A stretch of DNA of 64,000 bases from Prochloron sp965198675 (GCA_965198675.1 OZ240666.1:2232001-2296000), one strand, 5' to 3'. Numbered from the stretch's first letter, positions 1-8,679 are shown. Made by a program: numbers and translations. Notes: generated by a model from the sequence alone, not told the origin.

Positions 1-55
1 GGGCATGGCCCACCAACCCCCGCGAATGAATTGCGGGCTAACTTATAAAACCCCT

Positions 56-150
56 GGTTTGGTTTCAATATTACCCAGTGGAAACTGTAGTTGGGTTGAG
101 ATACGAAACCCAACAGCGCAAACCCACTGGGTACTACGGTAAACCAAACC
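56..150. repeat. Nested three-stem hairpin
   Basis: Three perfect stems are nested in 95 bases: 56-65 with 141-150 (10 bp), 74-81 with 124-131 (8 bp) and 90-97 with 107-114 (8 bp). They are separated by nearly symmetrical internal loops of 8 and 9 bases and closed by a 9-base loop. The apical part resembles the GTTGGGTT...AACCCAAC palindrome dispersed in many cyanobacterial genomes (from memory). It may be a REP or MITE-like unit, or a structured transcript end for the broken gene that ends at 228. Confidence 0.6.
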
Positions 151-227
151 TACTTCATTATTGTCTTCTATAAATTTTTCCTGTTCCTGCCTCCTCTAAG
201 CTAATATTGTTTTGTAGTCTGAAAGTT

Positions 228-608
228 TTACGGAATATTTGTCGAACTTCCTTGAAGAACTATAACACCACTATCTGTTACAAACCATGTTCCACTACCT
301 ACGTTCCACAGTTTACCATTCCCATTATAGCGCTCTAAAGAGAAATCACCATTTTCCTTGAGAAAATAAATAACAAGCGCATCTAAATGATACACTCTGC
401 AAGAGTATTCTGAACTGTCATAATTGGGTTCAGAAGTGTAAACTCATTTACCAACAACTTTATTTTTTAAGGACTGTTTATTAGAATCCTTTAAAGTGCG
501 TGCTGGAGGAGTTGTAGATGTATTCTCATTTGGTATACAACCCGCCAGAGCAGCATGACCATAAATGGTTGCAGCATATAAAAGTCAAGCAAATACTCCC
601 TTTTTCAT
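228..608 (-). pseudogene. Broken secreted lipocalin-like small protein (two in-frame TGA)
   Basis: Reading from an ATG at 606-608, which is preceded by a GGAGG ribosome site, one frame runs 126 codons to TAA at 228-230. It is interrupted only by TGA at 585-587 and TGA at 444-446. The start is MKKGVFA, then a hydrophobic stretch ending near ALAGC, which resembles a lipoprotein signal. The rest is a polar linker and a compact domain with GK[stop]VYTSEPNYDSSEY, FLKENGDFSLERYNGNG and GTWFVTDSG, which looks like a lipocalin or META-type beta domain. The second stop sits where such domains usually have Trp (GKW). Function unknown; family assignment is by eye. Both stops are one G-to-A change from TGG. 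Confidence 0.6.
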
Positions 609-738
609 GGTGTTTCCTCCCATTTGACTATAGTGACACTTTTGTTTGTTTCACGGAGAACGCCGGCAGCGCGGAGAGGGTTTAAGAGGGAACGGGGAAT
701 AGCCCACCGCGCTCCTACGTTACGCTAACACACCCAAT

Positions 739-1122
739 TTATCTCAATTGAGCCATCATAGTAGCTTCATCCCAATAAGAACGAACCTGTTGAATTTTAC
801 CAGCTTCATTAATTGTAAATAAACTAATTCCTTCAGCAGTAGCAGTTTTGCCATTTTTAGCAACTACCGTCATGGTCCATTTAGCTGTTGCTTCATTACT
901 GGCAATAAAGAGATAGTCTTGGGAAAGCTCTAACTTAGCAAAAAAGCGAGACATTATGGCAAAGAATTCTTGGGCATTCTCATGGATTTTTTTACCAGGG
1001 CTATCCACTGGATCGTAAATGAGGGCATCGAGTGCAAAAATTGCCAACCACCCCTCAGCATTCATGGCTTCCATGTTGGCAAAATAAGTCTGGACAAGGT
1101 TTTGAATTATTTCTTTTGACAT
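739..1122 (-). CDS. NTF2-like (SnoaL-type) family protein
   Basis: 127 residues, a normal size for a stand-alone NTF2-like alpha+beta cone fold. It opens with an amphipathic helix (EIIQNLVQTYFANMEAMNAE) and has the typical early W-x-x-x-F-A-x-D-A-x-x-x-D-P pattern around residues 25-38 (WLAIFALDALIYDP). Alternating strands follow, ending in VRSYWDEATMM. The family includes ketosteroid-isomerase-like enzymes and many non-catalytic small-ligand binders, so no substrate can be named. It stands alone, with the broken lipoprotein gene downstream on the same strand and ctaB upstream beyond a repeat-rich spacer. Start is ATG with no strong ribosome site visible. Confidence 0.75.
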   Translation of the reverse strand: MSKEIIQNLVQTYFANMEAMNAEGWLAIFALDALIYDPVDSPGKKIHENAQEFFAIMSRFFAKLELSQDYLFIASNEATAKWTMTVVAKNGKTATAEGISLFTINEAGKIQQVRSYWDEATMMAQLR

Positions 1123-1246
1123 TGTTTGACAAATTAGTTCAAAAAATTATCTATATTCATCTGCTCCCGCCAAGGGCGGGACGCCAAAGGCGGTTGCTTC
1201 GCAAAGCTTCGCAATTATCTGCGGTTCAAAACATCAGATGACAGGT

Positions 1247-1263
1247 GGTGGGCAATGCCCACC
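1247..1263. repeat. REP palindrome GGTGGGCAATGCCCACC
   Basis: Perfect palindromic unit flanked by CCTAC/GTAGG. The same unit or a one-base variant recurs at 23841-23857, 28533-28547, 38539-38555, 48440-48456, 52881-52897 and 61315-61331, always at gene edges. Here it lies just beyond the ctaB stop and could act as a transcript-end hairpin. Confidence 0.8.
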
Positions 1264-1268
1264 CTACA

Positions 1269-2174
1269 CTATGGCAATAGACTATCTACCACCATACCAG
1301 TACACAATAACATCATGTAGAGAATGGAATACTTAAACAAAGAGCGGGCCAATTCCTTATTAGAAGGTTCTTGTTTCAATTGCCATACTTTGCGCAGAAA
1401 AATACCTCCCAAAAACAAAGCAATTATGCCATAAACTATCCCGGAAGCTTCCAAAGGATACACCAATAATAAGGTATAAGGAACAGTCAAGAGGGTATAA
1501 AGCCAAATTTGATTGACCGTACATTTTTCCCCAGCTACTACAGGGAGCATGGGTACTCCTACTTGAGCGTAATCTTCTTTAATTATTAAAGATAAGGCCC
1601 AGAAATGAGGTGGAGTCCAGAGGAAAACTATCCCAAACAACACCCAGGGAGTCCAACTCAAGTCCCCAGTAACCGCAGCCCAACCTACTAAGGGGGGAAT
1701 AGCACCCGCAGCACCACCAATAACGATGTTTTGCACGGTATGACGTTTGAGGAGATGGGTATAGATTACCATGTAAAAAACAATGCCAGAGATAGCTAAG
1801 AGGGCTGCTAAGAAATTGACAAAGACTGTTAGAATGGTAAAGGAAAGAACACCTAAAATAATGGCAAAAATGAGAGCGTGACGGGGCTGCACTCGACCGT
1901 CAGGAATGGGACGAGACCTAGTGCGCAGCATTTCATAGTCTATGTCTTGGTCGTAAATGCAGTTGAACGTTTGGGCTGAAGCTGAAGCTAAAGTGCCCCC
2001 CAGGAGGGTAAAGAAGAGGAGTAGGGGGTCCACATTTCCTGACGAGGCTATCCACATAGCTGCTGCTGTAGTAATGAGCAACAGGGGAATAATGCGGGGT
2101 TTGGTCAATTGATAGTAGCTGTGAGCCACTTCCAGGAGGTTTGTATTGCGTCGTGCAACTGTTGTCCCAATCAT
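1269..2174 (-). CDS. ctaB: Protoheme IX farnesyltransferase (heme O synthase)
   Basis: Transfers a farnesyl group to protoheme to make heme O, the first of two steps to heme A for the aa3 oxidase; it acts in the membrane. The 301 residues hold about eight hydrophobic segments and the family's Asp-rich prenyl-diphosphate site, seen as NCIYDQDIDYEMLRTRSRP around residues 66-84. A second polar loop, LLKRHTVQNIVIGGAAGA, follows near residue 140. It lies 42 bp downstream of ctaA on the same strand, so the two probably form a ctaA-ctaB transcript divergent from ctaC. Length and motifs are complete. Confidence 0.95.
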   Translation of the reverse strand: MIGTTVARRNTNLLEVAHSYYQLTKPRIIPLLLITTAAAMWIASSGNVDPLLLFFTLLGGTLASASAQTFNCIYDQDIDYEMLRTRSRPIPDGRVQPRHALIFAIILGVLSFTILTVFVNFLAALLAISGIVFYMVIYTHLLKRHTVQNIVIGGAAGAIPPLVGWAAVTGDLSWTPWVLFGIVFLWTPPHFWALSLIIKEDYAQVGVPMLPVVAGEKCTVNQIWLYTLLTVPYTLLLVYPLEASGIVYGIIALFLGGIFLRKVWQLKQEPSNKELARSLFKYSILYMMLLCTGMVVDSLLP

Positions 2175-2216
2175 TAGTTGTACCTTATTTTCTTTTAAAA
2201 TTCATGTCTGCTAGAA

Positions 2217-3107
2217 TTAGTCTTGGCTTCTATTGGCTAAAACTGTAAAAGCCACTAGGGTACCGAGTAAGACTGCTCCTACGGTTTGGTGGAAAACCGT
2301 CAGCAGTTCTACTTGTAAATGGAAGCGAAAAGTGGCAATACCGAGCAGAATTTGCCAGAGGACTAAACCTGCGGCCAGGTTAGCTAATTGCCTTAAAATT
2401 GGGTGTCCGACAGCTTTACGTCGCCCTAAGAAGAAGAGAGTTAAGGTAGCTACAGTGGGGGGCAATACCCCAAAGAGGTGACTATTCATCACAGTACAGA
2501 GTCCAGCACCACCGAGACATTGATGTAAAGCCCAACGGGAGGCCACTAAACCCCCAACTAAACTCTGCCCGTAGACAAGGATAGCTGCTGTTAAACCCAT
2601 CCAGGAGAGATGTCTTGGTGTTTTTGCATCTATGGGAGTTAGCATGGCTCCTATGGCCACTAAGGTACTGAAGAATAACAGTGCTGTGCCTAAATGAGCG
2701 GTGACAATATCGAACCGCAGCATTTCTGTTACTGTCAGTCCACCGAGAATACCTTGGAAAACCACCAGGAATAAAGCAAAGAGGGACACCCAAGGCAGCC
2801 ATGAGGGCAAGTCCCGCCGCCACCACCAACTCAGGAACACCAGGAGAATGGTGCTTAAGCCAATGAGGGAGGCGTCCAGGCGATGAAACCACTCTAGGAA
2901 GACCTGAAAATTCATCTGCTGGCTGGGTATGAGTTGGCCGTAACACAAGGGCCAGTCGGGACAGGCAAGACCGGCATTCATCACTCGGGTGGCACTACCG
3001 ATAGCCATGAGCAACAAGGTGGCGATCCCTATCTTCCACACTAAGCTGCGAATCCATTTTTCTGGCGAACGTGTTTCCTGCTGATGATGAAGGACTGATT
3101 CTGTCAT
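2217..3107 (-). CDS. ctaA: Heme A synthase (COX15/CtaA)
   Basis: Oxidises the methyl group of heme O to give heme A for cytochrome c oxidase. The 296 residues form the usual two four-helix halves. Heme-ligand and catalytic histidines are visible in FLEWFHRLDASL (about residue 75), VTAHLGTALL (about 137), WALHQCLGG (about 195) and LTVFHQTVGAVLLG (about 270). The CLGGAGLC loop supplies the cysteine pair typical of this subgroup. It is the promoter-proximal gene of ctaA-ctaB and diverges from ctaC across about 400 bp, a common cyanobacterial arrangement. Start ATG at 3105-3107. Confidence 0.95.
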   Translation of the reverse strand: MTESVLHHQQETRSPEKWIRSLVWKIGIATLLLMAIGSATRVMNAGLACPDWPLCYGQLIPSQQMNFQVFLEWFHRLDASLIGLSTILLVFLSWWWRRDLPSWLPWVSLFALFLVVFQGILGGLTVTEMLRFDIVTAHLGTALLFFSTLVAIGAMLTPIDAKTPRHLSWMGLTAAILVYGQSLVGGLVASRWALHQCLGGAGLCTVMNSHLFGVLPPTVATLTLFFLGRRKAVGHPILRQLANLAAGLVLWQILLGIATFRFHLQVELLTVFHQTVGAVLLGTLVAFTVLANRSQD

Positions 3108-3490
3108 GGAACAAGGGAAAGGGTTGAGCTACCTCAGAGTGTAATTACTCTCTTGCTAATATCGAGATTATTTTAGCTATTCTTCAGATTTAGTTGACAA
3201 TGTATTTCGCAAAGCTTATCATATATATAGAAATATTTAATAATTGAATCAGTACCCTGACTAAACATGAGCCTATGTCATGGTCACTCTTGAGAGCTAA
3301 TTTGTCAATCAAATCTTAAAAGAAAGCAAAGTATTATTATATGTGGGTTGGGACGGCAAGGCGGTGCCCCTACACTGTCAAGGTACATGATAACTGGTAA
3401 CTGTTGAGGTGATCCAGAAAAAAAACAAAAGATTCACAGAGACCGGTCCAATCAATTATTTTTCGTTATGCTTATATAGATAGGCAACTA
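3108..3490. other. Divergent ctaA/ctaC intergenic region
   Basis: AT-rich 380-bp spacer between divergent heme A and oxidase genes, so it must hold both promoters. A variant of the palindromic GGGGCACGGC repeat (around 3350-3375) and a heptamer-like CTGGTAACTG (around 3390-3400) are present. The stretch TTATGCTTATATAGAT near 3466-3481 is a plausible minus-10 area for ctaC, but no clear minus-35 box was found. Confidence 0.4.
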
Positions 3491-3497
3491 AGGGAGG
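3491..3497 (+). promoter_or_regulatory. Ribosome binding site fixing the ctaC GTG start
   Basis: AGGGAGG lies seven bases before the GTG at 3505. There is no in-frame ATG until well inside the first membrane helix, so this site supports GTG as the start. Confidence 0.7.
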
Positions 3498-3504
3498 CTT
3501 AATC

Positions 3505-4383
3505 GTGAAGATTCCAAGTAACATTCTCACTCTCATAGCCGGAATCGCCCTAACCCTGATTTGCCTGTGGTACGGACAAAATCACGGTCTGATGCCCATA
3601 GCAGCTTCAGCAGACGCGAGGACGGTTGACGAACTCTTCAATTTCATGATGACCATAGCTACGGGTCTCTTTTTACTCATTGAAGGGGTACTAATAGTCT
3701 CCATTTTTCAATTCCGCCGGCGTAAAGGGGATCTAACGGACGGTCCTCCCATTGAAGGCAATATTCCCTTGGAAATTGTTTGGACTGCTATTCCCGCTGT
3801 TATTGTCTTTATCCTGGCGATCTACAGTTTTGAGGTCTATAACAAAATGGGGGGTCTGGATCCCATGGCTTCCCACGATATGGGAACCCAAATGGCTCAT
3901 CACCATCATAATGACAACCTGGTGGCTTTAGATCTAGAAGGGCAAGAGGTTGCTCTCGGATTGGGTGCTTCCCCTGGAAATAAGGAGGAAGAAAGTTTAG
4001 TTGTGGACGTGAATGGACTCCAATACGCTTGGCTTTTTACCTATCCCGACACTGGTGTTGTCTCTGGAGAACTCCATGTTCCAGTAGATCGCCAGGTAAC
4101 CCTAAATATCTCAGCAGCAGACGTAATTCACGCTTTCTGGGTGCCCCAACTGCGTTTGAAACAAGATGCAGTTCCGGGTCGAGAGGCCCAGTTGACCTTT
4201 GTTCCTGACCGAGTGGGAGAGTATCCTATCATTTGCGCTGAACTCTGCGGTGCATACCACGGCGCCATGAAAACAACCTTATTTGTGGAGACGGAGGCAG
4301 AGTACAACCAGTGGGTACAAGACAATACTTTTGCTCAAGAATTATTCTTAGATGAAGCAGTTGCCAATTATCACGTACCATGA
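3505..4383 (+). CDS. ctaC: Cytochrome c oxidase subunit II
   Basis: Carries the dinuclear CuA centre that takes electrons from cytochrome c or plastocyanin and passes them to heme a. Of 292 residues, an N-terminal hydrophobic segment (about 7-25), a second helix (about 48-68) and a third (about 85-105) precede the periplasmic or lumenal cupredoxin domain. CuA ligands are plain in CAELCGAYHGAM near residue 247, with the upstream histidine in AADVIHAFWVP. A His-rich stretch, MAHHHHND, lies about residue 132 in the linker. First gene of ctaCDE; GTG start with a good ribosome site. Stop TGA is followed by a hairpin before ctaD. Confidence 0.96.
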   Translation: MKIPSNILTLIAGIALTLICLWYGQNHGLMPIAASADARTVDELFNFMMTIATGLFLLIEGVLIVSIFQFRRRKGDLTDGPPIEGNIPLEIVWTAIPAVIVFILAIYSFEVYNKMGGLDPMASHDMGTQMAHHHHNDNLVALDLEGQEVALGLGASPGNKEEESLVVDVNGLQYAWLFTYPDTGVVSGELHVPVDRQVTLNISAADVIHAFWVPQLRLKQDAVPGREAQLTFVPDRVGEYPIICAELCGAYHGAMKTTLFVETEAEYNQWVQDNTFAQELFLDEAVANYHVP

Positions 4384-4415
4384 GAGGAGAGGAAGCTCGT
4401 ACCATGACAGTGTAG

Positions 4416-4436
4416 GGGCACGGCACTGCCGTGCCC
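4416..4436. repeat. 10-bp-stem palindrome between ctaC and ctaD
   Basis: GGGCACGGCA pairs exactly with TGCCGTGCCC across one base. The flanks GTAGG and GTACC suggest a dispersed REP unit. Its place inside the oxidase operon could stabilise or attenuate the ctaC transcript relative to ctaDE. It is followed at 4438-4458 by a few heptamer-like CCAGTTA copies. Confidence 0.65.
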
Positions 4437-4484
4437 GTACCAGTTACCAGTTGCCAGTCAATAACTAACCAGCAATCATAACCC

Positions 4485-6164
4485 ATGTCCACAGCAACAG
4501 AAACGAAAGACAATCCTGTCAGTCAGAACGGACACGGTTCAGACAAGCAAAGGAAATGGCAGGATTATTTTACCTTCAACACCGACCACAAAGTAATCGG
4601 CATTCAATACCTAGTCACCTCGTTTTTCTTCTACTTCGTTGGCGGTTTCTTAGCGGAAATAGTGCGCACAGAATTAGCAACTCCCGACCCGGACTTGGTG
4701 CAACCGGAAATGTACAACCAAATGTTTACCATGCACGGCACCATCATGCTGTTCCTGTGGATTCTTCCGGCGGGTGCTGCCTTTGCTAACTATCTCATTC
4801 CCCTGATGATCGGTGCAGAGGATATGGCCTTTCCCCGGTTAAATGCGGTGGCATTTTGGATGATTCCCGTGGGGGGTGTGCTATTAATCAGTAGCTTTTT
4901 CGTCGGCGCTCCCCAAGCGGGTTGGACTTCTTACCCCCCTTTAAGCTTGATGTCCGGGAAATGGGGGGAAGAAATTTGGATCATGAGCCTGCTGATTTTA
5001 GGCACATCTTCCATTTTGGGTGCCCTCAACTTTGCCATTACGATCCTGAAAATGCGGATTCCGGAGATGGATCTCAACAGTATGCCCCTGTTTTGCTGGT
5101 CTATGCTGGCTACTTCCGCTCTGGTGTTAATCGGTACCCCTGTTTTAGCAGCAGCTTTGATTCTCCTTTCCTTTGACTTAATCGCCGGAACTAGCTTCTT
5201 TAATCCGGTAGGGGGAGGAGATCCCATTGTTTACCAGCATATGTTTTGGTTCTACTCCCACCCAGCGGTATACATTATGGTATTGCCCTTTTTTGGGGTC
5301 ATTTCCGAAGTATTGCCAGTCCACGCCCGCAAGCCTATTTTTGGCTATCGGGCCATCGCCTATTCCAGTTTAGCGATCGCCTTTTTGGGACTGATTGTTT
5401 GGGCACACCACATGTTTACTAGTGGTACTCCTGGTTGGTTGCGGATGTTTTTCATGGCCACCACCATGCTGATTGCGGTACCCACAGGGATTAAAATATT
5501 TAGTTGGTGTGCCACCATTTGGGGGGGGAAAATCGAACTCAATAGCGCTATGCTCTTTGGTATCGGCTTTATTTCCTCCTTCTTAATTGGGGGATTGAGT
5601 GGAGTTATGGTAGCAGCCGTACCCTTTGACATTCATGTTCACGACACCTACTTCATTGTAGCTCATTTCCACTACGTTCTCTTCGGAGGTTCTGTTTTTG
5701 CTCTCTTTGCGGGACTGTATCATTGGTTTGGCAAAATGACAGGACGAATGCTCAATGAAACTTGGGGGAGAATTCACTTTGCCCTCACCTTTATTGGCTT
5801 CAACATGACCTTTTTGCCTATGCACCAATTGGGTTTATTAGGGATGAATCGCCGCATTGCCCTTTATGACCCCCAATTTCAATCCTTGAACATAGTTTGC
5901 ACCATCGGTTCTTATATCTTAGCTGTTTCTACTCTGCCCTTAGTAATTAACGTTCTGTGGAGTTTAATAAAAGGGAAAAAAGCAGGTCGGAATCCCTGGC
6001 GTGCCCTAACCTTAGAATGGCAAACCACTTCACCTCCTGCCATTGAAAACTTTGAGTCAGAACCAGTTTTATGGGCTGGCCCCTACGAATACGGCATTGA
6101 CAGTGAAAATGAAGAGAAAGAAGACGTAGAAGAGATGTTAGCAGAAGTGAGCGCTAAATCTTAA
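4485..6164 (+). CDS. ctaD: Cytochrome c oxidase subunit I
   Basis: Catalytic heme-copper subunit that reduces oxygen to water and pumps protons. 559 residues with twelve hydrophobic segments. The low-spin heme ligand is in MHGTIMLFLWILP (about residue 83). The CuB site with the His-Tyr cross-link is in WFYSHPAVYIMVLP (about 258), followed by WAHHMFTSG (about 307). The binuclear-centre histidines are in HDTYFIVAHFHYVLFGG (about 385). The glutamate of the D-channel is not obvious in the FYSHP context and should be checked. It sits between ctaC and ctaE; a weak ribosome site and the upstream hairpin suggest separate control. Confidence 0.97.
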   Translation: MSTATETKDNPVSQNGHGSDKQRKWQDYFTFNTDHKVIGIQYLVTSFFFYFVGGFLAEIVRTELATPDPDLVQPEMYNQMFTMHGTIMLFLWILPAGAAFANYLIPLMIGAEDMAFPRLNAVAFWMIPVGGVLLISSFFVGAPQAGWTSYPPLSLMSGKWGEEIWIMSLLILGTSSILGALNFAITILKMRIPEMDLNSMPLFCWSMLATSALVLIGTPVLAAALILLSFDLIAGTSFFNPVGGGDPIVYQHMFWFYSHPAVYIMVLPFFGVISEVLPVHARKPIFGYRAIAYSSLAIAFLGLIVWAHHMFTSGTPGWLRMFFMATTMLIAVPTGIKIFSWCATIWGGKIELNSAMLFGIGFISSFLIGGLSGVMVAAVPFDIHVHDTYFIVAHFHYVLFGGSVFALFAGLYHWFGKMTGRMLNETWGRIHFALTFIGFNMTFLPMHQLGLLGMNRRIALYDPQFQSLNIVCTIGSYILAVSTLPLVINVLWSLIKGKKAGRNPWRALTLEWQTTSPPAIENFESEPVLWAGPYEYGIDSENEEKEDVEEMLAEVSAKS

Positions 6165-6211
6165 CTCATTCGCGTTCATCTGCGGTTCCTGTAACAACAA
6201 CCAACAACAAG

Positions 6212-6835
6212 ATGCAAAGTTCAATTGTAGAAGATCCAAAACTAGCCCTAAACTATCACAAAGAGGTGGAAGCTCAAGGGCATCACGGGGAACATCCCGA
6301 CCATCGCATGTTAGGTGTCATCGTCTTTCTCGTGGCCGAGAGCATGATTTTCCTAGGTCTATTTGGGGCCTTCTTAATCTATCGTAGCATGATGCCAGTT
6401 TGGCCTCCAGAAGGAACCCCCGAGTTGGAACTTTTGGTACCGGGAATCAATAGTATTATCCTGATTTCGAGCAGCTTCGTCATGCACAAAGGTCAAAGTG
6501 CCATTCAGAAAAATGATGTTCCTGGGTTGCAGCTTTGGTTTGCTATTACTGCGGCTATGGGAGCAATTTTTCTCCTGGGACAGCTATACGAATATAGCCA
6601 CGCAGAATTTGGTTTAACTCTGAATGTCTTTACCAGTTGCTTCTACGTTCTCACTGGATTTCACGGTTTACATGTTACCCTAGGGCTGTTACTCATTTTA
6701 GCCGTTTTGTGGCGATCGCGCCAACCAGAACACTATTCCGAAACCAGTCATTTTGGCGTAGAAGCAGCCGAACTTTACTGGCACTTTGTGGACGTTGTCT
6801 GGATTATTCTCTTCGTTCTCGTTTATCTCCTCTAA
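6212..6835 (+). CDS. ctaE: Cytochrome c oxidase subunit III
   Basis: Non-catalytic core subunit thought to stabilise subunit I and proton uptake. 207 residues, the short five-helix form usual in cyanobacteria. Typical segments are FLVAESMIFLGLFGAFLIYR (about residue 32), FTSCFYVLTGFHGLHVTLGL (about 142) and the C-terminal ELYWHFVDVVWIILFVLVYLL. An N-terminal His-rich stretch, HHGEHPDHRM, precedes helix one. It follows ctaD by 47 bp and closes the ctaCDE operon. Confidence 0.95.
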   Translation: MQSSIVEDPKLALNYHKEVEAQGHHGEHPDHRMLGVIVFLVAESMIFLGLFGAFLIYRSMMPVWPPEGTPELELLVPGINSIILISSSFVMHKGQSAIQKNDVPGLQLWFAITAAMGAIFLLGQLYEYSHAEFGLTLNVFTSCFYVLTGFHGLHVTLGLLLILAVLWRSRQPEHYSETSHFGVEAAELYWHFVDVVWIILFVLVYLL

Positions 6836-6975
6836 CTCTCCGCGCCTCTGCCGCCGCCATTGATTAATGCCGGCGGTGAAACCAAAAATTCTATGTCTCG
6901 CGCAAAGCCGCAAAGGCGCAAAGGAACAAGTTTGTTATAGAATAAGAAGGGATGACAATAAAATGATTTAAGAAA

Positions 6976-7166
6976 ATGTTGACTACGTTTGATGCTGTAT
7001 TGAAGGGAAACCAGCTAGAGTGGACTAATGATGTTCCTCTCAGCGATCGCCCTAGGGCGGTTCGGCTCTTGAGCAATTAACTCAAAGTAAAGTCTACTCT
7101 GATGTAGAACCCATGACATGACAGCGAGAGTTGCGCCAAGACCGTTCCCTTCCCCAGAGAAACTAA
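6976..7166 (+). pseudogene. Decayed antitoxin gene (PIN-toxin partner)
   Basis: The first 34 codons from ATG 6976 read MLTTFDAVLKGNQLEWTNDV and on to a TAA at 7078-7080. This matches, from memory, the start of a small antitoxin family that precedes PIN toxins in cyanobacteria. The family's C-terminus survives in another frame, ending ELRQDRSLPQRN with TAA at 7164-7166, and a TGA at 7119-7121 stands where a Trp is expected (PMT[W]QREL). The middle of the gene is missing. So an internal deletion, a frameshift and a nonsense change have all hit it. It ends three bases before the PIN fragment. Confidence 0.55.
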
Positions 7167-7168
7167 GA

Positions 7169-7306
7169 ATGCTCCTGGATAGCAATATTATTATTTATGC
7201 AGCTAGACCAGAAAATTCTGAGCTGAGACGTTTCATAGCCGAATGCACACCAGCCGTCTCAGCCTTGAGTTATGTGGAAGTACTAGGTTCTCATCGGTTC
7301 AGTTAA
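7169..7306 (+). pseudogene. Truncated VapC-like PIN-domain toxin
   Basis: The 45 codons begin MLLDSNIIIYAARPENSELR, with the first PIN-domain acidic residue (LLDSN), and continue AVSALSYVEVLGSHRFS before a stop. PIN ribonucleases need about 130 residues and three or four acidic positions, and all but the first are absent here. The ATG at 7169 is preferred over an in-frame ATG at 7113-7118 because homologues start MLLDSN and because the upstream codons belong to the antitoxin. A non-functional toxin remnant. Confidence 0.7.
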
Positions 7307-7362
7307 ATATTTAATACTACTTTTATTAAAAATAAATTATTTAGCTGACAGAGTAATGATTC

Positions 7363-8253
7363 ATGAAAACAGATTCCCTCTTCTACCGCATTTTCCAGAG
7401 TGTGCCGGAGATTTTCTTTGAACTCATTGGACAACCCTACCGAGCAGGGTATCATTTTCGTTCCATAGAAGTCAAACAAACAGCTTTCAGGATTGATGGA
7501 GTATTTCTACCCTCTCCCGACGCAGTGGATGAACCGGTTTTTTTTGTAGAAGTTCAATTCCAAAAAGATGAATTACTTTATCATCGCTTGTTTGGGGAAC
7601 TATTCATGTTTTTGGCTCAAAATCCCAATATCTCGGATTGGCAGGCAGTTGTTATTTTTCCTCGACGCTCCCTGGAACCTGACAAGAGAAAACTCTATGA
7701 AGCATTATTGTCGAATGAGCAGGTTCAACGTTTTTATCTCAATGAACTGCTGTCTCCGACAGGTAGGTTTTCCCCTACCCTAGGGCTGATGGAATTAATT
7801 GTCAAACCAGAGAAGCAAGTACCTAAATTCGCAAGAACATTATGGGCGCAAGTCAACCAAACCGAGGATACAAAAATTCCCAAGGAAAAAATCTTGGAGT
7901 TGATTGAGACTACAATGGTATACAAGTTTCCCCAATTAAGTCGTAAGGAGATTGCAGCAATGTTGGGATTAGCAGAAAGCGTCAAGCACACCAGGGTTTA
8001 TCAGGAAGGACTACAAGAAGGCTTACAAGAAGGACGAATTGAAGGACTCCAAGAGGGACGAGTTGAAGGACGTTGGGAAGGAGAACGGAGGTTAATTATA
8101 AGGCTGCTGCGCCATCGTGTTGGCTCCCTTTCCCCAGCCCAACAGTCTCAAGTTGAAGCCTTACCCTTGGAGCGGTTAGAAGCATTAGGTGAAGCGCTGT
8201 TGGATTTTGACCAGGTGGCAGATTTAATGCGGTGGTTGGAGACAAATACCTAG
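7363..8253 (+). CDS. Rpn-type PD-(D/E)XK nuclease family protein (DUF2887/DUF4351)
   Basis: Family members are related to RpnA-type recombination-promoting nucleases and YhgA-like proteins. The N-terminal 130 residues hold the nuclease-like core: FRIDGVFLP supplies an Asp and EPVFFVEVQFQKDE the E-x-Q pair. A helical middle region follows, then a Gly-Glu-rich repeat (QEGLQEGLQEGRIEGLQEGR) about residues 215-240. The C-terminal DUF4351-like helical domain contains LIIRLLRHRVGSLSP. 296 residues, apparently intact. It stands alone between the decayed toxin pair and the cax fragment. Such genes are multicopy and mobile in cyanobacteria; the true role is unclear. Confidence 0.8.
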   Translation: MKTDSLFYRIFQSVPEIFFELIGQPYRAGYHFRSIEVKQTAFRIDGVFLPSPDAVDEPVFFVEVQFQKDELLYHRLFGELFMFLAQNPNISDWQAVVIFPRRSLEPDKRKLYEALLSNEQVQRFYLNELLSPTGRFSPTLGLMELIVKPEKQVPKFARTLWAQVNQTEDTKIPKEKILELIETTMVYKFPQLSRKEIAAMLGLAESVKHTRVYQEGLQEGLQEGRIEGLQEGRVEGRWEGERRLIIRLLRHRVGSLSPAQQSQVEALPLERLEALGEALLDFDQVADLMRWLETNT

Positions 8254-8379
8254 GGAACCGATATTTGAGTTTCGCGCCAAGACGCAAAGGCGCAAAGGGT
8301 TATGGGAATGGTATTTTGATGTACTATAGGGGGAATGAGAAAATTATGAAATTCTCAACTAGAAAATTTGAATTTATTC

Positions 8380-8679
8380 CTATAACCCTACCACCACAGG
8401 ATGGAAATCAAACGCTAAACCCAAGACAGTGTAAGTAGCTAACAGCAAACCTCCTTCCAACCAGTTAGATTTCCCGTCCGCACTGATAGAATTGATAATT
8501 AACACTGCTACTGCAACTGCAACTAACTCAAAGGGGTTGAAATTCAGATCCATAGGTTGACCGATCGCCCACCCAGTAATGACTAGGACAGGAGCAACAA
8601 ATAAGGCAATTTGTAAACTAGAACCGATAGCTACAGAAACAGACAGATCCATCTTATCCTTCATAGCTACCGTTACAGC
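8380..8679 (-). pseudogene. Partial copy of the cax antiporter gene (C-terminal third)
   Basis: About 300 bp nearly identical to the 3' end of the intact cax gene at 10872-11960. It encodes the last 95-100 residues from AVTVAMKDKMDLSV to the C-terminus, with a few changes (AFDFHPVVVGL against AFYFHPVVAGL). The match stops abruptly at about 8679, where RTX-repeat coding sequence on the other strand begins. It therefore marks a duplication breakpoint and lacks any start. Confidence 0.85.

Noticed and set aside
1032..1241. Plus-strand small protein antisense to the NTF2-like gene
   Set aside because: Most of it overlaps the conserved NTF2-like gene in the opposite direction, and its end translates a dispersed GGACGCC repeat.
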